Shown here piece by piece: positions 55,709-64,000 of a stretch of 64,000 bases of DNA; positions within the stretch are counted from its first letter, which is position 1; the number at the start of each line of letters is the position of its first letter. The stretch is from contig NC_039362.1 of NCBI RefSeq assembly GCF_003573695.1, positions 181,121,977 through 181,185,976 of the forward strand. Reading direction: 5' to 3'. The DNA is from Papaver somniferum. Its lineage: Eukaryota; Streptophyta; Magnoliopsida; Ranunculales; Papaveraceae. A program made the position numbers and the translations under genes. The notes under the pieces are model-generated. The model worked only from the letters and a program-made list of their open reading frames with translations, searched no databases and was not told the DNA's origin.

Positions 55709-58700
55709 AAAGTCCCGAATGTACGATGGCCCAAAAATCAGAATTTGGGAAAAACTGATACTTTTCAAATTTTGAACTTCAAATAATCGGAAGTTAACTC
55801 AGTTACCAAAACTTCCGAATATGGGGTGTCTAACCTTCTATATTGGCCCTTGGAACCACCTAGAGCCATGGCATGGTTTGTTTTGAACTTGTAATATTCG
55901 GAGGATAATTTTTTTTGTAAAGTCCCGAATGTACGATGGCCCAAAAATCAGAATTTGGGAAAAACTGATATTTTTCAAATTTTGAACTTGAAATAATCGG
56001 AAGTTAACTCGGTTACCAAAACTTCCGAATATGGGGTGTCTAACCTTCTATATTGGCCCTTGGAACCACCTAGAGCCATGGCATGGTTTGTTTTTAACTT
56101 GTAATATTCGGAGGATAATTTTTTTTATAAAGTCCCGAATGTACGATGGCCCAAAAATAAGAATTTGGGAAAAACTGATACTTTTCAAATTTTGAACTTC
56201 AAATAATCGGAAGTTAACTCAGTTACCAAAACTTCCGAATATGGGGTGTCTAACCTTCTATATTGGCCCTTGGAACCACCTAGAGCCATGTCATGGTTTG
56301 TTTTGAACTTGTAATATTCGGAGGATAATTTTTTTTGTAAAGTCCCGAATGTACGATGGCCCAAAAATCAGAATTTGGGAAAAACTGATACTTTTCAAAT
56401 TTTGAACTTCAAATAATCGGAAGTTAACTCAGTTACCAAAACTTCCGAATATGGGGTGTCTAACCTTCTATATTGGCCCTTGGAACCACCTAGAGCCATG
56501 GCATGGTTTGTTTTGAACTTGTAATATTCGGAGGATAATTTTTTTTTGTAAAGTCCCGAATGTACGATGGCCCAAAGATCAGAATTTGGGAAAAACTGAT
56601 ACTTTTCAAATTTTGAACTTGAAATAATCGGAAGTTAACTCAGTTACCAAAACTTCCGAATATGGGGTGTCTAACCTTCTATATTGGCCCTTGGAACCAC
56701 CTAGAGCCATGGCATGGTTTGTTTTGAACTTGTAATATTCGGAGGATAATTTTTTTTTGTAAAGTCCCGAATGTACGAAGGCCCAAAAATCAGAATTTGG
56801 GAAATACTGATACTTTTCAAATTTTGAACTTGAAATAATCGGAAGTTAACTCAGTTACCAAAACTTCCGAATATGGGGTGTCTAACCTTCTATATTGTCC
56901 CTTGGAACCACCTAGAGCCATGGCATGGTTTGTTTTGAACTTGTAATATTCGGAGGATAATTTTTTTTGTAAAGTCCCGAATGTACGATGGCCCAAAAAT
57001 CAGAATTTGGGAAAAACTGATACTTTTCAAATTTTGAACTTGAAATAATCGGAAGTCAACTCAGTTACCAAAACTTCTGAATATGGGCTGTCTAACCTTC
57101 TACATTGGCCCTTGGAACCACCTAGAGCCATGGCATGGTTTGTTTTGAACTTGTAATATTCGGAGGATAATTTTTTTTGTAAAGTCCCGAATGTACGATG
57201 GCCCAAAAATCAGAATTTGGGAAAAACTGATACTTTTCAAATTTTGAACTTGAAATAATCGGAAGTCAACTCAATTACCAAAACTTCCGAATATGGTATG
57301 TCTAACCTTCTATATTGGCCCTTGGAACCACCTAGAGCCATGGCATGGTTTGTTTTGAACTTGTAATATTCGGAGGATAATTTTTTTTGTAAAGTCCCGA
57401 ATGTACGATGGCCCAAAAATCAGAATTTGGGAAAAACTGATACTTTTCAAATTTTGAACTTGAAATAATCGGAAGTCAACTCAGTTACCAAAACTTCCGA
57501 ATATGGGTTGTCTAACCTTCTATATTGGCCCTTGGAACCACCTAGAGCCATGGCATGGTTTGTTTTGAACTTGTAATATTCGGAGGATAATTTTTTTTGT
57601 AAAGTCCCGAATGTACGATTGCCCAAAAATCAGAATTTGGGAAAAACTGATACTTTTCAAATTTTGAACTTGAAATAATCGGAAGTTAACTCAGTTACCA
57701 AAACTTCCGAATATGGGGTGTCTAACCTTCTATATTGGCCCTTGGAACCACCTAGAGCCATGGCATGGTTTGTTTTTAACTTGTAATATTCGGAGGATAA
57801 TTTTTTTTATAAAGTCCCGAATGTACGATGGCCCAAAAATAAGAATTTGGGAAAAACTGATACTTTTCAAATTTTGAACTTCAAATAATCGGAAGTTAAC
57901 TCAGTTACCAAAACTTCCGAATATGAGGTGTCTAACCTTGTATATTGGCCCTTTGAACCACCTAGAGCCATGGCATGGTTTGTTTTGAACTTATAATATT
58001 CGGAGGATAACTTTTTTTGTAAAGTCCCGAATGTACGATAGCCCAAAAATTAGAATTTGGGAAAAACTGATACTTTTCAAATTTTGAACTTGAAATAATC
58101 GGAAGTTAACTCAGTTACCAAAACTTCCGAATATGGGGTGTCTAACCTTCTATATTGGCCCTTGGAACCACCTAGAGCCATGGCATGGTTTGTTTTTAAC
58201 TTGTAATATTCGGAGGATAATTTTTTTTATAAAGTCCCGAATGTACGATGGCCCAAAAATAAGAATTTGGGAAAAACTGATACTTTTCAAATTTTGAACT
58301 TCAAATAATCGGAAGTTAACTCAGTTACCAAAACTTCCGAATATGGGGTGTCTAACCTTCTATATTGGCCCTTGGAACCACCTAGAGCCATGTCATGGTT
58401 TGTTTTGAACTTGTAATATTCGGAGGATAATTTTTTTTGTAAAGTCCCGAATGTACGATGGCCCAAAAATCAGAATTTGGGAAAAACTGATACTTTTCAA
58501 ATTTTGAACTTCAAATAATCGGAAGTTAACTCAGTTACCAAAACTTCCGAATATGGGGTGTCTAACCTTCTATATTGGCCCTTGGAACCACCTAGAGTCA
58601 TGGCATGGTTTGTTTTGAACTTGTAATATTCGGAGGATAATTTTTTTCGTAAAGTCCTGAATGTACGATGGCCCAAAAATCAGAATTTGGGAAAAACTGA

Positions 58701-60245
58701 TATTTTTCAAATTTTGAACTTGAAATAATCGGAAGTTAACTCAGTTACCAAAACTTCCGAATATGGGGTGTCTAACCTTCTATATTGGCCCTTGGAACCA
58801 CCTAGAGCCATGGCATGGTTTGTTTTTAACTTGTAATATTCGGAGGATAATTTTTTTTATAAAGTCCCGAATGTACGATGGCCCAAAAATAAGAATTTGG
58901 GAAAAACTGATACTTTTCAAATTTTGAACTTCAAATAATCGGAAGTTAACTCAGTTACCAAAACTTCCGAATATGGGGTGTCTAACCTTCTATATTGGCC
59001 CTTGGAACCACCTAGAGCCATGTCATGGTTTGTTTTGAACTTGTAATATTCGGAGGATAATTTTTTTTGTAAAGTCCCGAATGTACGATGGCCCAAAAAT
59101 CAGAATTTGGGAAAAACTGATACTTTTCAAATTTTGAACTTCAAATAATCGGAAGTTAACTCAGTTACCAAAACTTCCGAATATGGGGTGTCTAACCTTC
59201 TATATTGGCCCTTGGAACCACCTAGAGCCATGGCATGGTTTGTTTTGAACTTGTAATATTCGGAGGACTATTTTTTTTGTAAAGTCCCGAATGTACGATG
59301 GCCCAAAAATCAGAATTTGGGAAAAACTGATACTTTTCAAATTTTGAACTTGAAATAATCGGAAGTTAACTCAGTTACCAAAACTTCCGAATATGGGGTG
59401 TCTAACCTTCTATATTGGCCCTTGGAACCACCTAGAGCCATGGCATGGTTTGTTTTGAACTTGCAATATTCAGAGGATAATTTTTTTTGTAAAGTTCCGA
59501 ATGAACGATGGCCCAAAAATCAGAATTTGGGAAAAACTGATACTTTTCAAATTTTGAACTTGAAATAATCGGAAGTTAACTCAGTTACCAAAACTTCCGA
59601 ATATGGGGTGTCTAACCTTCTATATTGGCCCTTGGAACCACCTAGAGCCATGGCATGGTTTGTTTTGAACTTGTAATATTCGGAGGATAATTTTTTTTTG
59701 TAAAGTCCCGAATGTACGAAGGCCCAAAAATCAGAATTTGGGAAATACTGATACTTTTCAAATTTTGAACTTGAAATAATCGGAAGTTAACTCAGTTACC
59801 AAAACTTCCGAATATGGGGTGTCTAACCTTCTATATTGTCCCTTGGAACCACCTAGAGCCATGGCATGGTTTGTTTTGAACTTGTAATATTCGGAGGATA
59901 ATTTTTTTTGTAAAGTCCCGAATGTACGATGGCCCAAAAATCAGAATTTGGGAAAAACTGATACTTTTCAAATTTTGAACTTCAAATAATCGGAAGTTAA
60001 CTCAGTTACCAAAACTTCCGAATATGGGGTGTCTAACCTTCTATATTGGCCCTTGGAACCACCTAGAGCCATGGCATGGTTTGTTTGAACTTGTAATATT
60101 CGGAGGATAATTTTTTTTGTAAAGTCCCGAATGTACGATGGCCCAAAAATCAGAATTTGGGAAAAACTGATACTTTTCAAATTTTGAACTTCAAATAATC
60201 TGAAGTTAACTCAGTTACCAAAACTTCCGAATATGGGGTGTCTAA
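55709..60245. repeat. Tandem array: about 21.6 copies of a 210-bp unit
   Basis: Units start AAAGTCCCGAATGTACG at 55709, 55919, 56129, 56339, 56550, 56761, 56971 and so on every 210-211 bases to 60121. The last unit is cut after about 125 bases. Each carries CCCGAATGTACG, AATCGGAAGTTAACT, AACTTCCGAATATGG and AATATTCGGAGG. Units differ by few bases. Long open frames do not persist (60 of the scattered codons at 59968-60180 only cross repeats). Sub-families recur in order, see findings. Confidence 0.95.
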
Positions 60246-61337
60246 ACTTCAGAAGCTCTAAATTTTTCATCCTACACAATCGGAAGACAAATTACACAAC
60301 TATAACCCGAATGAACAAATTCGGAAGTAAGAAGACACATATTTTTCCCAAATAAAAAACAATCGGAATATAACGAAACATGTTTACAACCGAATATTCA
60401 TCAACTGGAGTTCAGAAACTCTAAAATTTTATCCTACACAATCGGAGATATAAAACATTATATTGTCTTCCGAATAAATACTGGCCCCAAAATGGGATTT
60501 TTCCTATATCAGAAATTTTGAGATTTTTTCAATATATATATTCGGTAGTGAGTGTACTTCCGAATACTGTGTGTCTACTTAAATATATTCGGAATCCAAA
60601 AAATTCATCAAACTACCGATTATTACCAGTTTGTATCCAGGAAGATATGGCCAACAATATTCGGCAGATAACCAACAAATATATCTCCCGAATACTGTCG
60701 ATGTTCTTGAGAAACGAAGAACACGACTACATTCGGAAGTAAATAAGCATGAATATCGCCCGAATCTGGATAAAAACCGAAAACCCTAGAATTTTTTTTT
60801 CTCGATTCGTCGAATTAAAGCGAAATAAACACCAAAAATGATAGATTCTTACCTAATTGGGGCCATTTGAAGTTGACGAAGTTTTTGACTATAGGAATCG
60901 CCACCACCGACTACATTTCCGGGTACTTCTTCTTCGCGTTCTTCTTCATTTGCAGCAAGAATTTCTTTATTTCTTGCTAAAATCCCAATCTTTGGATCGA
61001 TACCCCGAGCAACATTTTTGGTTCTAGGTCTGTGGGTTTCATTTCCCTTATCCATTGTTTTATAAACGAATCGACGATGTTTTGATTTTACGATTCGCGG
61101 TGATGTTTCGGTTGAACGAGGGAAAGTTTTTTTCTTCCACAATCGGAAGATATGAAACTGGAAGAAGAAGAGTTGAAATGAGTAGAATTTTTTTTGATTT
61201 GGTTTTTATACGGTTTTACCAGAAGGGCATTTATGTAACTTCAATATCATATAGGGTACCCCTTAACTAGAGTCTTTGGATGGGTATAAATTGATGGCCC
61301 CTAAATCATTTTGAGTGGCCCCTAAAAACGCGAGGTT
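60246..61337 (-). mobile_element. Right flank of the satellite-bearing DNA element, with terminal motifs
   Basis: From 60246 the sequence leaves the array but keeps TTCGG/CCGAA motifs every 30-60 bases to about 60770. An exon-like ORF (60853-61142, -) and a promoter-like AT-rich stretch follow. Near 61297-61325 are two copies of GGCCCCTAAA on the + strand. On the minus strand these are AGGGGCCA and AGGGGCCAT, 21 bases apart, as at the end of the 41826-43363 element. I place the terminus at about 61337 by analogy. The other end is not in the window or is lost at the LINE. Confidence 0.55.
60853..61142 (-). CDS. Putative first exon of an unknown protein, up to 97 codons
   Basis: The minus-strand ORF runs from MWKKKTFPRSTETSPRIVKS through a second Met (MDKGNETHRPRTKNVARGID, position 61055) and an Ala/Glu-rich helix (ILAANEEEREEE) to LRQLQMAPI. 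A good splice donor (TTAG|GTAAGA) is at 60852. The second Met looks the better start. It is basic then acidic, with no family recognised. The downstream 'intron' is the motif-rich and satellite region, and no later exon is seen. Confidence 0.45.
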
Positions 61338-61800
61338 ATTTACTTGCAGGTATTTGTGCGATTTTAAAGATGCTGCTTCGGTTATTCATGTGGAGTTTAC
61401 CAATCTTATCTTATATATATTCAAATAAAGAAAAAAACTCTTTTTCGCAGGAGACCCCCTAAGTTACTAAGTTGTCCTCATTTAAATTACCAAGTTCAAT
61501 TATATCATGTAATTCTAATAAAATTTAAGGATATAAATGTATATTAAATAACACAACATTAAAAATGTCGTTAAAAATATACATATTTACAGAAATGTCA
61601 TTATTTTAAAAATATCTTTAAAAACTTAATATCTTTCAATATATACACCATACACCAGAATTTTATAAAACTTAAAAGGTCTTTAAATAAGAATAATAAA
61701 CTTTTATTTTATCCAAACAATTTAATTGCTCTCGAATTCAATATCGTGAATGAGTCAAATTCAAACATGTGTGTTGCACATGTATCCTCACTCGTTTATA
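61338..61800. other. Intergenic stretch
   Basis: AT-rich. No gene or element recognised. Confidence 0.4.
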
Positions 61801-62454
61801 TATACAGAAAATGGGCTATATAGCCAAAATTGCAAGTTTTCTGGGCCAAAAAGACAGTTAGGATTCAGCCTGGGTCAAATAGACAGAAAATCTATTTAAT
61901 TGAAACTGACCCAATTACCCATACCTTTCTTCTTCCTCTCTGGATATATCGATCTCCCTCTCCAGATCTCCACCATTTCCATTCTTTCTTCTTCTGCTCT
62001 CGATCTTCTATTTCTCCACCACCACCGTTTCAGTCATGGCTGCTGTTACTTCCGTGAGATCGAGAATTGAGAGATTTGATGGGCAGAGAAGATGGTGGTC
62101 GACGTGATGGGTATGATGGGTATGATTTCACTTTCACCACCACAAATATCAACATCAACATATTTCAATCTGATTCCACCACTATTAAAAACATCTCGTG
62201 CCCTAATTTCACCATTAATTTCATAAGGAGAAGAATTGAATTAGTTTTTGAATCATCAACATCTTGAAAATCACAGAACATAGTTTTATGAACGACATAA
62301 ATTGACCTGTGTAAAATAGTTTAAAATCGATTGAATTTGGTTTGGTTTCACATAATTCTAGTTGTTGATCTACCTATGCAACCATTAGTTTGCCAATTGA
62401 ATTATTAATTAGTTGATTTTGTTTTTAGATTGAGTTGAATATTTGGTTGCATGG

Positions 62455-62720
62455 ATGATTAAACTGGGATGAAACCAGTTCCATCCTGTAGATTGAGTGT
62501 AATTTGGTTTAATCCACTTTTATATAGGATGATACTGATTTCATTCATGTTTAAGTTTGGGATGCATTTGGGTTTAACCATTTTTAAACCAGGATGAAAC
62601 TGATTTCATTCTGTTTTGGATTGGGCTGAAACTGGTTTCATCCTGTTATAGATTGATTCGAATTTGATTTCGCTCATGTTTAAATTAGGATGAAATCAGT
62701 TTTCATCCTGTTTTAGATTG
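62455..62720. repeat. GATGAAAC/GTTTCATC palindromic repeats, block 1
   Basis: Imperfect tandem units carry GGATGAAACTGGTTTCATCC-like palindromes with TGTTTTAGATTG and ATGTTTAAA spacers, several times over about 265 bases. Confidence 0.7.
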
Positions 62721-63059
62721 ATTTGAATATGGTTATCCAGCTGCACTTTTGCATTGTCATCTATAAAAAAATACATTCATTTTGACGAATGCTTGACTAG
62801 TAATTAAATGTACATATAATCGACTCCCTGTCTGGCATTTAGTATATATATGCATTGAATTTTTTTTCCAGAACGTTGCAGTAGTAGGCCTAACATACAT
62901 GCACCAAGCTACGCAATCAAAATGACTGTCAATTTGCAGTGGCTAAATAAAGCAAAATATTCTCTTTTATTTATCTCTTGTCGTGGTTGTCATATATTTA
63001 AAACTAGGTTGATAATGATTTCGTTATCTTATAAATTGTATTGAATTTTCGTTAGCCTA

Positions 63060-63260
63060 TGGTTGGACTAAGATGAAACTGGTTTCACCCATGTTTAAAC
63101 TAGGATGAAACTGGTTTTCATCTTATTGTAGATTAGGTTGAATTTGGTTTCACTCATGCTTAAACTAGCTGAAACTAGTTTTCATCCAGTTTTGCATTAG
63201 GTTGGATTTCGTTTCACACATGTTTAAACCTGGATGAAACCTGGTTTCGTCATATTTTAT
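63060..63260. repeat. GATGAAAC/GTTTCATC palindromic repeats, block 2
   Basis: Same motif family as block 1: GATGAAACTGGTTTCACCCA, GGATGAAACTGGTTTTCATC, CTGAAACTAGTTTTCATCCA and others. A 340-base stretch without the motif separates the blocks, possibly an insertion. Confidence 0.7.
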
Positions 63261-63720
63261 CATAGTTTTAGCAATACGATCACATTTTTTGCAAACTGAA
63301 TTTAAATCCAGCACCATATTGCCATGTTTTCTACCTTTAATTTAGTCATTTAGCAGTAGTACTCTCTTTTTCACACATTTTTTTTTTCTTTCAGATTTGG
63401 TATTGTTGGTGCTGCTCAAATACTCAAAGATTTTTGGGATATTGATGTTAGATTAAATTTGTACGTGGGACAAATTTGTTTGCAATAAAAAACTTAGTTT
63501 AAAGGGTCAAGGAGTATTTTAGGTGATTGATATTTTTTTGTTTTTATTTTATTGGGTCAAATATCCATTTTGGCTAAATGAAAAATATTTTTTTAATTTT
63601 AGGTTATATAAACAGTATTTAAAGCTAAGAATCTATTTCATCCGTGAATTTTCTGTTTTGGTCTTTTTGACCAATTTTGTGTTATATATAAACAAAATAA
63701 TCCTGATGGATGCATCCAAC

Positions 63721-64000
63721 TGAACTGGTAACCACGCGGAACAATCATGGTATTTGTGTACTGAGTTTTCCGGGTAGTTAATTTTGAATTTGATATGTAG
63801 AATTTTGGTGTTTGACTATTTGTTGACTCAAATGAGTATCTCATATTTACAAATGTTTTTCAATCGCCTCGCTCAATGTTTCAAGGTAACCGATGTATGG
63901 AAACAGTAACTCTTAACTTTAATCAGTTAATCAAGAACATTAATAATTGTTTAATTCCCACGAGGAGATTAATGGCTGAGCTTGTACGGCAATGGTGGTC
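63721..64000. other. Right edge of the window
   Basis: No gene or element recognised. Confidence 0.4.

Larger units (their letters stand above)
61801..63720. mobile_element. Possible non-autonomous element with GATGAAAC repeats (weak ends)
   Basis: The left side has GCCAAAATTG...CCAAAAAGACAG (61820-61856). The right side, reversed, has CACAAAATTGGTCAAAAAGA (63665-63690). Between them are a CT-rich leader-like stretch (61920-62035), an ATG-rich short open frame (62067-62267) and two blocks of GATGAAACTGGTTTCATC-like repeats. The pairing of the ends is loose, so the element call is tentative. Confidence 0.3.

Noticed and set aside
59968..60180. 70-codon minus-strand ORF in the 210-bp array
   Set aside because: Crosses repeat units only where a single-base deletion opens the frame; not conserved between units.
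55709..60245. CRISPR-like array
   Set aside because: Regular repeats, but units are 210 bp and contiguous with no unique spacers, in a plant nuclear context.

Overview
The window reads as nuclear DNA of a flowering plant, most likely a eudicot. It is AT-rich, with split genes (GT-AG introns), a plant CHX cation/H+ exchanger gene, a plant PADRE/DUF4228 gene and a dense layer of plant transposable elements of many classes. There is no bacterial, organellar or rRNA signature. I cannot name the species. A 10-base N gap sits at 17187-17196.

Region 1 (1-32404) is one nested structure. The host is a decayed Tat-lineage Ty3 retrotransposon on the + strand. It keeps reverse transcriptase, two successive RNase H domains, integrase, a multi-piece antisense gene between integrase and the 3' LTR, a polypurine tract and a probable 3' LTR. 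Between its second RNase H and its integrase sits a 22.6-kb insertion (2631-25245) flanked by a perfect 5-bp target duplication (GTGAT). The insertion is a minus-strand array of Athila-like elements: LTR1 - internal 1 - LTR2 - internal 2 - LTR3 - internal 3 - LTR4. The internals carry gag-derived ORFs and a tRNA-Asp-type primer site but no protease, RT or integrase that I can see, so the family is non-autonomous. The gag is modular. One ORF type has a CCHC zinc knuckle and no capsid region. The other has the capsid-like domain and no zinc knuckle. Both share the same acidic and hydrophobic C-terminal half.

Region 2 (32405-43810) is a patchwork of fragments: a broken Mutator-like transposase gene, a 5'-truncated minus-strand Ty1/copia element with its 3' LTR, an LTR-less Ty3 chromovirus pol fragment interrupted by a clean 299-bp solo LTR, a 1.54-kb DNA element with 24-bp terminal inverted repeats and a dense AACCGAAC motif array, and a small LTR with an initiator-Met primer site.

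Region 3 (43811-52600) is the gene island. It holds a three-exon CHX gene (45443-47951, +) and an intronless PADRE-family gene (51672-52271, -). Between them lies a 1.4-kb long-TIR foldback element that carries a TGACTC-rich MITE-like insert.

Region 4 (52600-64000) holds a 587-bp hAT-like element with near-perfect 8-bp target duplication, a LINE 3' end, a 22-copy tandem array of a 210-bp unit (55709-60245), and further non-coding repeats. The right end of the satellite-bearing element shares terminal architecture, a small ATG exon with splice donor, and TTCGG/CCGAA motif arrays with the 1.54-kb TIR element. Together these two look like members of an undescribed DNA-transposon family and are my leading candidate for novelty.
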